Source: Flavobacterium psychraerolatum
GTDB lineage: Bacteria > Bacteroidota > Bacteroidia > Flavobacteriales > Flavobacteriaceae
Direction of reading: 5' to 3'
Length of the DNA stretch: 64,000 bases
NCBI RefSeq assembly: GCF_025960985.1
Contig: NZ_JAOQMX010000012.1
Coordinates: forward strand, 1-64,000
Positions 30,862 to 40,064 of this stretch are shown here, piece by piece; the stretch's first letter is position 1; each line of letters begins with the position of its first letter. A program made the position numbers and the translations under genes. The notes beneath the pieces are model-generated. The model did no database searches. It was not told where the DNA came from and saw only the letters and a list, made by a program, of their open reading frames with translations.

Positions 30862-33800
30862 TTAAAAATTAAAATTCAAACCTAATAAATACGATTTTAC
30901 AAAAGGGTAATTCCCTTTATCCAAACCTCTTCTACTAACATTACCACCTACCTCAGGATCATAACCTGTATACTTTGTAAATGTGAATAAATTTTGTCCT
31001 GTTAAATAGATTCTAAATTTATCAACTCCAATTGATTTGAGTGTTTTCTTAGACAAACTATACCCTAAAGTAATATTTCTAATTCTTAAGTAAGAACCGT
31101 CTTCAATGAACAAATCAGATATTGGTAAGTAATTATCATGTGTCAAGAATGTACCTCTATAAGCTGGCAATTTCCCAGTTGGATTTGCATCAGAATAAGA
31201 ATTCAATATCTCTTCACTTCTTCCTAGAGCTATAGCAGTTGCTCTAGAACCATTAACAATCTCCTGACCAACTGCAGCATAAGCATTAACATAAAGATCG
31301 AAATTATTATAATCTAAACTCAAATTATAACCAATTTCAAATTTAGGCAAACCACTACCACCATAAACCCTGTCTTGATCATCAATTTTCTTATCGTTAT
31401 TTTGATCGATATAAATCAAATCACCCATTTTAGCTCCTGGTACAATAAGTTGGTAAGCAGCTAATTTTTCTGGAGTATCTACAAGTCCATTTGTTTTTCT
31501 GATAAAGAAAGCACCAGCTTCATACCCTTTTGCAATTGCAGTAATACTTGTTAGAGTTGAATTTGCACCTGCTCCAGGAACAATTCCTGAATCTGTTGTC
31601 AAGCTATAAGGTGTATCCGTTGCAGTGTTTGTAACGACATTTTTATTAGTTGTAAATGTACCGTTCATTCTGTATTTCAATTTTCCGATTTTATCACGGA
31701 AACCTACTGCTAACTCAAAACCTTTGTTTGTCATATTACCAACATTCAAAACAACTTGGTTATTATTTGAAAGTGGTCTTACTGAAAAACCAGCACCGTT
31801 TGAAGTATCATTCAACCCTGTTGAACCAGGTAGAGACAATTGAAACAACATATCATTTTTGTTCGTTTCATAGTACTCTGCACTAATTGTCAATTTATTT
31901 TTAAAAAGACCTAAATCAATACCGAAGTTTTTTTGTACAGAAGTCTCCCATTTTACATCTGGATTTCCTAATGAGTTTTGAATAGAAGCTGTCGAATTGG
32001 TAGCAAAAGGATACACAAGATCTCTATAAATTGTATTTGTATATGAGTAATCATCAAAAGATTGATTCCCTACAGTACCATTACTCAACCTAATTTTGAA
32101 GTTGTTGATTACATTGCTCAAAGGTTTGAAAAATGGTTCATCAGATACATTCCAAGCAGCAGAAACAGATGGAAATAAACCCCAACGGTTTTGAGCAGCA
32201 AAACGAGATGATCCATCTCTACGAATACTTGAACTAATCAAATATTTCCCCTTGTAATCGTATTGCATTCTACCAATATAACCAGCCAATCTAGTAACAT
32301 AATCGGGTCCTGAAGTAATATTTGCAACTCCTGTAGCACCATTAAAAACCTGAATATCATTATCAACAACTGTTCTTTTGTTTGCTGTAAATTGATTGTT
32401 TTGGTAATGTTCTCTTGAAGTAGCCGCTGTCAATGTCAAATGGTGATCTTTATTAAATCTAGTTTCATAATTTAAAGAGGCATCCCAATTGATTGAAGTA
32501 CGTCTTTGATCTTGGTTTTCAACATAACTTGAAATAGGATTATTTACCGCAACCCCTGTTTGTGCATTAACAAAACTTTGAAATGGAATGAACCTTGAAC
32601 GATTAGAGTAAAAATCATTAAATCCCGCTCTAGTAGTGAAATGTAAACCTTTCAACAACTCATAACCTAAACTAATATTTCCAAAAGATCGTGTAGATTT
32701 TGTTATATCACTAATATTCAAACTGTTTACAATACTTGTATTTGTGTTTTGATCAGCACCTCCAAAAGTATCTACTTGATCTGCATTTGGATCTAATAAA
32801 GGCTGAGTTGGTTGGTAACGGATTAATTGCTGAATTGTATTAGCAGCTCCTCTATTATTAGATTCTTTAGTAATACCAATCCCTAAATCAATTGTCAATT
32901 TATTTTTTTTATAATTTACATTCGATCTTGTATTAAAACGATTAAAATTAGACTTTAGAATAACTCCATTTCTATCATAAAAACCAGCTACCATCGAATA
33001 TTTAAGATCTTTAGATCCTCCGCTAACATTTACATTATAATTTTGAGTAGATGCATTATCAACAAATAGTAATCTCGACACATTATTATCATATTGAAAT
33101 CTATCTGGACTGTTTACAAAATTAGAAATACCAATAGCATCATCTTTTGTTCCGTCATTTCTTTGAAGCAACACGTCGGTATATGTTTGATTCCTAGCAT
33201 TAAGTAATGGTATCGCAGAACCTAAACGATCAAAACTACGACTAGCGTCAACTCTTACACTCATAGAACCAGCTTTACCTTTTTTGGTAGTAATCAAAAT
33301 TACCCCTGCAGCTCCACGTGTACCATAGATTGCTGCAGATGCCGCATCTTTTAATACATCAATAGTTTCTACTTCACTAGGTGCAATCCCTGGGTCACCT
33401 TCTTGAGGAATACCATCTACAACATACAAAGGGGTATTTCCTCCAATGATTGAAGTCACACCTCTAATTAAAATTTCAGAAGGCGTTCCAGGTTCTCCAG
33501 AACTTACTACGTTTACCCCTGAAATCTGTCCTTGTAAAGCGTTTCCTAAATCAGAAGTTACGATATTTGAAATATCCTCTGCTTTAATACTTGCTACCGC
33601 TCCAGTAATTTCTTTCTTTTTTTGAGTACCATAACCAATTACCACAACCTCTGAAAGATCCTGCGCTACTGATTTCATTTTTACAGTCATCCCTTTAACG
33701 GCCTTCACATTGACAGTTCGTAATCCAATGTAAGTGAAGGTTAGCAAATCACCATCATTAGCTTTAATGGTAAATTTACCATCAAAATCAGTTGCGGTTC

Positions 33801-33987
33801 CCTTAGCAGAACCTTTTACAACGATTGAAACCCCTGGAATAGGAAAACCGTCTTCGTCTCCAACTACTTTTCCTTGAACAACACCTACTTGGGCATGTGC
33901 TGCAACATTAAAGAATAATGCTAGTAGGGTAAGAAACAAAAAACGACCTAATGCATTTTTTTGTTTAATAATTTCTCTAATTTTCAT
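30862..33987 (-). CDS. SusC-family TonB-dependent transporter
   Basis: A 1041-residue outer-membrane receptor. After the signal peptide (about 1-32, ending AHAQ) come a carboxypeptidase-regulatory-like domain (about 36-110; VSIVVKGSAKGTATDFDGKF), a TonB-box region (EVVVIGYGTQKKK), a plug domain with SAAIYGTRGAAGVILITTKK, and a long beta-barrel that ends in the aromatic GLNFNF. It imports oligosaccharides into the periplasm together with the adjacent SusD. The start is supported by a ttaaccaa block directly before the ATG. The leader appears long, with a promoter candidate about 400 bases upstream. This is the only SusCD pair in the window. Confidence 0.95.
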   Translation of the reverse strand: MKIREIIKQKNALGRFLFLTLLALFFNVAAHAQVGVVQGKVVGDEDGFPIPGVSIVVKGSAKGTATDFDGKFTIKANDGDLLTFTYIGLRTVNVKAVKGMTVKMKSVAQDLSEVVVIGYGTQKKKEITGAVASIKAEDISNIVTSDLGNALQGQISGVNVVSSGEPGTPSEILIRGVTSIIGGNTPLYVVDGIPQEGDPGIAPSEVETIDVLKDAASAAIYGTRGAAGVILITTKKGKAGSMSVRVDASRSFDRLGSAIPLLNARNQTYTDVLLQRNDGTKDDAIGISNFVNSPDRFQYDNNVSRLLFVDNASTQNYNVNVSGGSKDLKYSMVAGFYDRNGVILKSNFNRFNTRSNVNYKKNKLTIDLGIGITKESNNRGAANTIQQLIRYQPTQPLLDPNADQVDTFGGADQNTNTSIVNSLNISDITKSTRSFGNISLGYELLKGLHFTTRAGFNDFYSNRSRFIPFQSFVNAQTGVAVNNPISSYVENQDQRRTSINWDASLNYETRFNKDHHLTLTAATSREHYQNNQFTANKRTVVDNDIQVFNGATGVANITSGPDYVTRLAGYIGRMQYDYKGKYLISSSIRRDGSSRFAAQNRWGLFPSVSAAWNVSDEPFFKPLSNVINNFKIRLSNGTVGNQSFDDYSYTNTIYRDLVYPFATNSTASIQNSLGNPDVKWETSVQKNFGIDLGLFKNKLTISAEYYETNKNDMLFQLSLPGSTGLNDTSNGAGFSVRPLSNNNQVVLNVGNMTNKGFELAVGFRDKIGKLKYRMNGTFTTNKNVVTNTATDTPYSLTTDSGIVPGAGANSTLTSITAIAKGYEAGAFFIRKTNGLVDTPEKLAAYQLIVPGAKMGDLIYIDQNNDKKIDDQDRVYGGSGLPKFEIGYNLSLDYNNFDLYVNAYAAVGQEIVNGSRATAIALGRSEEILNSYSDANPTGKLPAYRGTFLTHDNYLPISDLFIEDGSYLRIRNITLGYSLSKKTLKSIGVDKFRIYLTGQNLFTFTKYTGYDPEVGGNVSRRGLDKGNYPFVKSYLLGLNFNF

Positions 33988-34394
33988 TTGGTTAATTTTA
34001 GTTTATTTTTTATTCTTCCTTCATATTCGAGTCCAATACTGCTTTTAATACATTACCCTATTTTTTTCTCATAAAAATCGTTACTCTTTATTATAAAAAA
34101 ACGTATTAGATTAAAACTAGCATTAGGCTTTTGCTTTTACCAAACAGTCCTTCGTACTGTTGAGTGATTTTTGTTAGTCTGATTTGTTTTCATTCTTTCG
34201 CTTATTAATGAGTTAATAATTATCCATATTAATAAAAAATTATTTAGTTAAAATACTGTCAAAATTAATCTCCATCTCCCTTTCTTTAATAACACTAATA
34301 TACTACAATAAACATTGAATAACTCAAGTAAAGACCAGTTTTAGTATCAATATAAAAAAAAATATAAACATTTTTTACGATGTACACAATTATA

Positions 34395-34423
34395 CAAAAG
34401 TAGGTTGTACAAATTAAGCCAAA
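34395..34423 (-). promoter_or_regulatory. Candidate SusC promoter
   Basis: The minus strand reads TTTG (34420-34423), a 17-base spacer, then TACTTTTG (34395-34402), matching the Bacteroidota -33/-7 pattern with the perfect TAnnTTTG core. It lies about 400 bases before the SusC start. Confidence 0.4.
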
Positions 34424-34516
34424 TAACTAAGATAATATTTTGTTAAAATTACCCTGTATTAACACTTTCTTACCTTTTAATTACCAAATCATTACCATTT
34501 AAGTCTAAAACAAAAA

Positions 34517-34550
34517 AAAAGCTATAACTCTGATTAGAGTTATAGCTTTT
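34517..34550 (-). terminator. Terminator after the GH129-like gene
   Basis: A perfect 15-bp stem (aaaagctataactct / agagttatagctttt) with a 4-base loop, followed by T on the minus strand; 23 bases after the stop codon. It is symmetric enough to work in both directions. Confidence 0.9.
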
Positions 34551-34572
34551 AAAGCTTATCTGTTATTGTTAT

Positions 34573-36660
34573 TTAGTTCTTGTAACTAATTTGAAAACTA
34601 CCTTTTGAAACTTTTCCATCTTTATATTTTACTTGATACCCAAAAGCAGGAATTTCAAGACCTTCTTTAGTTTTTTGTTTTACAGGTCCTAAATTAGCTA
34701 TCACTTCTGTTCCTGATGAAAATTTTGATTTTTGAAGATTAAAATCAGGGCTTAAATATTCGTGTGATACTAACTCAGCAAAAAATGTCTCTTTATTTAC
34801 TGGACTTACCACTTCGTTAGCCATTTTTATCATCACTTTCATTCCATCAAACTCATAAGGCGAAAAGAAAATCGTACTTCCTATTCCAAATAACATGTTA
34901 CGTAATGATTTCACTGCAAAATCACCATTTTCTGAGATTTGATTGTCTGGATCTTGAATTTTACCAAAAACACCAATTGCATCATGAAACACTAAGTTAA
35001 ACAAGGGTGCTCTATGAGTAAAAAGTGCCAAATTAGAGTTCAAATAGGTCATTCCTTCAAACATATCAAAATAAGGTATATATTGCTGCTGACCGTGCTC
35101 TGTACCATTTACTAAATTTTTGGAATCCAGGTATTTTGCTAAATTAAAATATCCTGTATTGTCTTCGTCTGCAAAATAAGAAAATGAAATATCTGTAATA
35201 TCTGCTTCAAGACCTAAAGCTGCAATTTCTTTGTCAAGACTTTTTTGAGCTAAACCTAATTGTTTGTTTTGGTCAATATTCGCCCAGCGGCTTCCCGTAT
35301 TTTTCAAAGATCCTTTGTCATTCTTAGCAAACAAACCAGTATCAAACTTTGGATCATTCTCCAAGGTTGCTGAATAAGCATGATAAGATGAATACAAATA
35401 ACCGTACTTTTTGGTTAAATCAACCGCTTCTTTTAAACCAGAAACACCTCCTAAATTTTCATTAATAGGCCAACAATTTGGAACAAAATTTGAGAATACT
35501 CCCCAAGCATGAAAAAAAGCATTATCTACCTTGAGCTCATCATGAGTTGTTTTGATCATCTCTGACAATTCTTTGAATGTAAAAGTCATTCCCGGCATCT
35601 CTACATAATGTGGGTATGCACCATACACTCCCATATACACAGCTCCTGCCAATTTCTTTACATCGGGATCTCTTTTAGCTTTTTCTTCCAAGGACACAAA
35701 ATAACCCCTTTTAATCGCTTCCTTACGATACACTTTACACATGTCTACATAGTTTCCTTTTGGAATAAATTGGTAGCTAATTATTTTCGGCTGGTTTTCT
35801 TTCTTTAAGTTCCAAATAGGATCCAAATAAACAATACGTTTGTTTGGAGACATTTTACCTTCAGGATTAAATAAATATTGTCCATTGTTATTAAGATTAT
35901 AAAACATTTTAGGCCTAGAAGCTTCATCAACTATACCTATAACTGCAGATTTCTCATTGTAAGTTCCCCACCATGGCATAGTTAATCCTGATGCATTAAA
36001 TAAATCTAATGTCCCTATTGTTTTAGCAGTATAAGTTGCATCATCCCACATACAAAAAGAACCTCCATTCATAGGGAATATATACGACGGACAAATTACG
36101 CCTTGTTTTTGAGGGATTACTGCTGCTCCTCTATCAACATCTGTCTCTAAACTAAATGCTCTTGTCGGGTAATTTAAATCAGTCAACTTATATTTACCTC
36201 CTTTATAAGAAAGAACTTCAATGTCTAATTTTGCTGTTACAGGATCAAGGCGTAATTCTGTCTCAATACTTATTCCTTCAAGAGTTTCATCATCCAAAAT
36301 TGGATTCATAAATGAAATAGAAATAACATTTTTTGATTTTATTGAGACGGTAATACTCTTACTTTTCGAAATATTTACCGTTTGTGATTTCCCATTTACC
36401 ATCACAGACAAGGTTCCTGCTGCTTGGTCCCAGGGGTCAGAATTCCATAATTGTCCTGATGTTTTCTCTAACACAGAAAAACAACCATTTTTTTCGTCTA
36501 CTGAAACTTTAACTAACTTGTTTTCGATAACTACATCTTTATCTTTTTCATTTGGATTTTTTTCTATTGATGTAAAACTACTCAATAGTAGAAAACTCAA
36601 TACTACTTGTAATCCAATAAAAAACTTTGTCCTACTAACTTTCTTTTTTATTTTTTTCAT
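34573..36660 (-). CDS. GH129-like glycoside hydrolase, 3,6-anhydrogalactosidase candidate
   Basis: A protein of 695 residues from the chosen ATG at 36660; an upstream in-frame ATG (36696) would add 12 residues ahead of MKKIKKKVSRTKFF, which is a normal signal-peptide start. The mature N-terminal half is a beta-sandwich (ENKLVKVSVDEKNGCFSVLEK, then SGQLWNSDPW), the rest a predicted TIM barrel with acidic stretches such as DNAFFHAWG, EADITDISFSYFADEDN and NGTEHGQQQYIPYFD, and a beta-rich tail. The overall look matches the GH129/DUF5696 group, which includes 3,6-anhydro-D-galactosidases of carrageenan loci and bifidobacterial alpha-N-acetylgalactosaminidases. I could not assign catalytic residues with certainty. 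A terminator follows; it is transcribed divergently from the membrane protein gene. Confidence 0.62.
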   Translation of the reverse strand: MKKIKKKVSRTKFFIGLQVVLSFLLLSSFTSIEKNPNEKDKDVVIENKLVKVSVDEKNGCFSVLEKTSGQLWNSDPWDQAAGTLSVMVNGKSQTVNISKSKSITVSIKSKNVISISFMNPILDDETLEGISIETELRLDPVTAKLDIEVLSYKGGKYKLTDLNYPTRAFSLETDVDRGAAVIPQKQGVICPSYIFPMNGGSFCMWDDATYTAKTIGTLDLFNASGLTMPWWGTYNEKSAVIGIVDEASRPKMFYNLNNNGQYLFNPEGKMSPNKRIVYLDPIWNLKKENQPKIISYQFIPKGNYVDMCKVYRKEAIKRGYFVSLEEKAKRDPDVKKLAGAVYMGVYGAYPHYVEMPGMTFTFKELSEMIKTTHDELKVDNAFFHAWGVFSNFVPNCWPINENLGGVSGLKEAVDLTKKYGYLYSSYHAYSATLENDPKFDTGLFAKNDKGSLKNTGSRWANIDQNKQLGLAQKSLDKEIAALGLEADITDISFSYFADEDNTGYFNLAKYLDSKNLVNGTEHGQQQYIPYFDMFEGMTYLNSNLALFTHRAPLFNLVFHDAIGVFGKIQDPDNQISENGDFAVKSLRNMLFGIGSTIFFSPYEFDGMKVMIKMANEVVSPVNKETFFAELVSHEYLSPDFNLQKSKFSSGTEVIANLGPVKQKTKEGLEIPAFGYQVKYKDGKVSKGSFQISYKN

Positions 36661-36840
36661 TTTAATGTATAATTTTAATTTTTCAGTTAAAAACATTTAG
36701 GTTGACTAACAAAAATAATATATATCATCACAAATTATAGCCTTAATTTTACCTATATAAGACACAAAATTACCCGTTAAAGCAAGAGGTTTATAAATCT
36801 ATGCTTTACATATTTTAGTTCAATAATAAAAAATACTACG

Positions 36841-36848
36841 TACTTTCG
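36841..36848 (+). promoter_or_regulatory. -7 element of the membrane protein gene
   Basis: TACTTTCG, one base off the TAnnTTTG consensus, ends four bases before the ATG at 36853, which would put the transcript start at or next to the start codon (leaderless or nearly so). No clear -33 element was found. Confidence 0.35.
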
Positions 36849-36852
36849 CTAT

Positions 36853-37611
36853 ATGAATTCAAAAAATACTCAACTACTCATTTTAGCTTTCTCTAAAAAT
36901 ATGGGGGCCCTTTTTCTATTATTGATCGTTACGTTGTTTTTTGACAGTAATTACATGGCTAACAAAATCATCTCTACACAGCATATAGCTACTGCAGTTA
37001 TGCTAGTTGCATTTGCCATCATATTTTTCAAGGCAACCTTACGAATACGAAAACTAATGTTATATGCAGTAATCATTGGTATTGTGGGCGAGCATTTGTT
37101 TTCTATAGGTCTTAACATGTACACTTATAGGTTGAAAAACGTACCTCTATATGTACCTCCTGGACATGCAATTGTATATATTACTGCTGTCTATTTCTGT
37201 AAAGAGCCCATTGTAAGAAAGTATAGAAAGTCACTCGAAAAGTATTTTACAATTTTCATCCTGATCTATTCCACTCTTTTTCTACTATTGACACAAGATA
37301 TTTTCGGCTTCATAATGTCCATTTTAGTACTAGTACTATTGAGAAAGCACCCTAGAGAACGTCTCTTCTTTTATAGTATGTATATTATAGTAGCTTTTCT
37401 AGAAATTATAGGAACTAATTATGGCTGTTGGTCATGGCCACCTACTGCTTATGACTTTTTTCCATTTTTAAAGAGCGCAAATCCTCCTAGTGGTATTAGC
37501 TTATTTTATTTTACATTAGACTTAGGTTGCTTATTATTTTATAAATATCAAAATATAAAAGCTTGGAAACGAATGAAACATATTCGATTACTAAATAAAG
37601 AAGTTATTTAA
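36853..37611 (+). CDS. Multi-pass membrane protein, function unknown
   Basis: A 252-residue integral membrane protein with about seven or eight hydrophobic helices and no signal for export. Notable conserved-looking motifs are GEHLFSIGLNMYTYR (about 79-93), VPLYVPPGHAIVY (about 97-109), and in the C-terminal part EIIGTNYGCWSWPP followed by NPPSGISLFYFTLD. The tryptophan/proline-rich loops beside charged helices look like an enzyme-type membrane protein, and faintly like carotenoid-pathway membrane proteins, but I do not recognise the family. It is the only plus-strand gene in the core of the locus, divergent from the GH129-like gene and convergent with GH2. It may not belong to the sugar pathway. 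Confidence 0.7.
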   Translation: MNSKNTQLLILAFSKNMGALFLLLIVTLFFDSNYMANKIISTQHIATAVMLVAFAIIFFKATLRIRKLMLYAVIIGIVGEHLFSIGLNMYTYRLKNVPLYVPPGHAIVYITAVYFCKEPIVRKYRKSLEKYFTIFILIYSTLFLLLTQDIFGFIMSILVLVLLRKHPRERLFFYSMYIIVAFLEIIGTNYGCWSWPPTAYDFFPFLKSANPPSGISLFYFTLDLGCLLFYKYQNIKAWKRMKHIRLLNKEVI

Positions 37612-37641
37612 GTACTTATTTCTAGTTTCTTAATGTCTAAC

Positions 37642-37683
37642 AAAAAAAGCAGCAGCAAATAAATATTTGCTGCTGCTTTTTTT
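37642..37683. terminator. Bidirectional terminator between convergent genes
   Basis: A perfect stem of about 18 bp (A run, gcagcagcaaat / atttgctgctgc, T run) with a tiny loop lies between the plus-strand membrane protein gene and the minus-strand GH2 gene. A and T runs on both sides let it end both transcripts. Confidence 0.92.
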
Positions 37684-37706
37684 GTTGGAAAAAATAAATT
37701 TAAATC

Positions 37707-40064
37707 TTATTTTTTAGTTTTGATACACTGCTTTCCTTTTAAGTTTTCGCTAACTGCTTTAAAAGTAATTTTCCCATTTTTAGAACCAATTCTCACTAGA
37801 GCTGTGGCTATTCCTGCTTCGGCTTTTATATCTCCCACATTCATTACTTCTGCATCACCATTAATGGAAAAAATAACATTTTTATCGAAAGTTGGGATAA
37901 CAGTTCCATTATTATCTACTGCTGCGATGTATACAAAAACAACATCATTGACATTAGACTGTGGTTTCTTTCCGCTTTCGTCTACCCAAATTTTTAATTT
38001 TTGAGCAGTTTGTGGAGTTTCTACTGAAGTTTTTGCTACTTGTTTGTTATTAATATAACCAACGGCTTTCAATTCTCCTGCTTCAAAAGAGGGTATCTTG
38101 AAAGTAAAAGGAGCATGAGTAATTTTGGTGGTATTTTTATCTACATCGGGTTTTTGCAAACCGATACTTTTACCGTTTAAGAATAATTCCACTTGATCGC
38201 AATTGCTAAATACTTTTACATTCAAATCGGAATCAGAATTCCAATAGCTAGCTATTTTTAACTCAATTCCTTGGTTTGTATTTTTTTGACTGGCATAAAA
38301 ATCATATCCAAATTTTGGCAATCTGAAGATATCCATAATTCCTGAAGCCTCAATTTCGTCATGGTATCCACGGTTATAATCATACATTACCCAATATCCA
38401 TCACCCATCACTCCTTTTTCTAAATTGTCATTATGAGATTCTTGAAGGTTATAAGCTTGTTGTAATAATGCTTTCTCTCCTTCTGCTCTTAAGTGACGGC
38501 TAGATTTCTCAAGACGCAATCCTTTTGGCATCTTATCTTGATTCAATCCACCATTAGAAGAATAATATTCCCAATCACCATATTCAGACACAAAGTAAGG
38601 CTTATCAGCATGGTTTTCGTTTCCATGAATTATTCTATGTTGTCTTGATTGAAAGTAAATATCATAAACTTCTGGCATCCAACCACATGAAAACGCTTGG
38701 CTTCCAGGATATTCTTCATGTACTCTTCTGTCCAATTCTTTCATGAAAAAAATTGGCATTTTAGTTTCGTTTAATGAAACTTCCCAAGATACAACCGATG
38801 GATGATTACGATCTCTACGAATTAAATCTGTAGCTGAAGTATAACAGAAATTTCTAAAAGCATCTGTATCCGCATAATATTGCCATCCTAGAATAGCATC
38901 AACAACAAAAATCCCTAACTCATCACAAGCCGCTAAGAAGGCAGGTGACTGTGGGTAATGTGACAAACGGATGGAATTGAAACCAGCATCTTTAATTTTT
39001 TTTGCATCACGATATTGTGCATTGTCTGACAAAGCATAACCTATAAAAGGATATTCTTGATGACGATTGACACCTCTTAAAAAAGTTTTCACACCATTTA
39101 CATAAAGCAAGTTATCCTTAAATTCTATAGAACGAATTCCGAAAGTAGTAGTTTCTATATCTTTCAATTGACCATTTACCATAACTTTTGTTTCTAATTG
39201 ATATAGATTAGGCTCTGATGGCGACCATAATTTCGGGTTATTAATACGAATTAAAGCATTCGTTTCAACTGATTTATTTGAAGCTACCGAATTAATTATT
39301 TTATTTTCTGCAACTTTTTTTCCTTTATAAATAATAGTTTGAATACATTCGATATTTTGTGAAGTACTAGTTTCATTTACCAAATCAGTTTTTATAGCTA
39401 CATCACTTATAGCATCTGACACTTTTGGAAAAGTAATAAATATACCACCTCCAGCAATTTTATTAGCTAATAAAGGATGTGAGATGTATACTTTTTCTTT
39501 ATAAGTGATCCAAGTATCACGGTACAAACCACCATACATATTAAAGTCTAATATTTTTAATGGTTTGGGTCCTGAAACAACATTATCTGTATTGTCCAGT
39601 TTAACTGCAATTGTATTATTTTGACCCACTTTTACAAATGAAGTTGCATCAATAACCACTGGCATATATCCACCTAAATGATCTGCTGCCAATTTTCCAT
39701 TAATCCAAACTTCAGCATGATTCATAGCCCCTTCCAACTCAATAATTACTTTTTTATCATTGTATTGTGCAGGAACTTCAAATTGTTTTCGATACCAACA
39801 AATGCCTTGCCATTGGTTGTTTACTACCAAAGGTTCAATATTTGCTGTATGTGGTAAACTCACGTTCGCCCATTGAGTATCATTAAAATCTACTTTGCTT
39901 AAAGCTTCATCGGAATTTGTAGTTGTATTGATCTTTGAAAATTTCCAATCGTGATTGAAATTTAATTTTACAATTGGAGATTTTTGGGCAAAAGCAATAC
40001 TACTTATAAATAGGAAAGCAATCAAAACCGAATGTTTAATCATATTTTTAATAAACTTACTCAT
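37707..40064 (-). CDS. GH2 family exo-hydrolase, exported
   Basis: A 785-residue GH2 enzyme with a signal peptide (about 1-26, ending AFAQ). The jelly-roll domain (about 35-190; VWINGKLAADHLGGYMP) and Ig-like domain are followed by a TIM barrel with FLRGVNRHQEYPF at 328-340, acid/base E433 in SWEVSLNET and nucleophile E494 in FVSEYGDWEY. Additional Ig-like domains form the C terminus (DUF4982-like and a last domain with VYIAAVDNNGTVIPT). The acid/base motif SLNET rather than GNES sets it apart from the LacZ-type enzyme. Its start overlaps the upstream sulfatase by eight bases and it ends the five-gene operon. Likely a beta-galactosidase acting on carrageenan oligosaccharides; other GH2 activities are possible. 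Confidence 0.85.
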   Translation of the reverse strand: MSKFIKNMIKHSVLIAFLFISSIAFAQKSPIVKLNFNHDWKFSKINTTTNSDEALSKVDFNDTQWANVSLPHTANIEPLVVNNQWQGICWYRKQFEVPAQYNDKKVIIELEGAMNHAEVWINGKLAADHLGGYMPVVIDATSFVKVGQNNTIAVKLDNTDNVVSGPKPLKILDFNMYGGLYRDTWITYKEKVYISHPLLANKIAGGGIFITFPKVSDAISDVAIKTDLVNETSTSQNIECIQTIIYKGKKVAENKIINSVASNKSVETNALIRINNPKLWSPSEPNLYQLETKVMVNGQLKDIETTTFGIRSIEFKDNLLYVNGVKTFLRGVNRHQEYPFIGYALSDNAQYRDAKKIKDAGFNSIRLSHYPQSPAFLAACDELGIFVVDAILGWQYYADTDAFRNFCYTSATDLIRRDRNHPSVVSWEVSLNETKMPIFFMKELDRRVHEEYPGSQAFSCGWMPEVYDIYFQSRQHRIIHGNENHADKPYFVSEYGDWEYYSSNGGLNQDKMPKGLRLEKSSRHLRAEGEKALLQQAYNLQESHNDNLEKGVMGDGYWVMYDYNRGYHDEIEASGIMDIFRLPKFGYDFYASQKNTNQGIELKIASYWNSDSDLNVKVFSNCDQVELFLNGKSIGLQKPDVDKNTTKITHAPFTFKIPSFEAGELKAVGYINNKQVAKTSVETPQTAQKLKIWVDESGKKPQSNVNDVVFVYIAAVDNNGTVIPTFDKNVIFSINGDAEVMNVGDIKAEAGIATALVRIGSKNGKITFKAVSENLKGKQCIKTKK

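Larger units (their letters stand above)
33988..34572. other. Spacer and long leader upstream of SusC
   Basis: A 585-base gene-free stretch. It contains a possible SusC promoter (34395-34423), a terminator for the GH129-like gene (34517-34550) and a segment ccaaacagtccttcgtac (34140-34157) that is closely repeated upstream of the GH42-like gene. If the promoter is right, the SusC leader is about 400 bases, long enough for post-transcriptional control. Confidence 0.5.
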
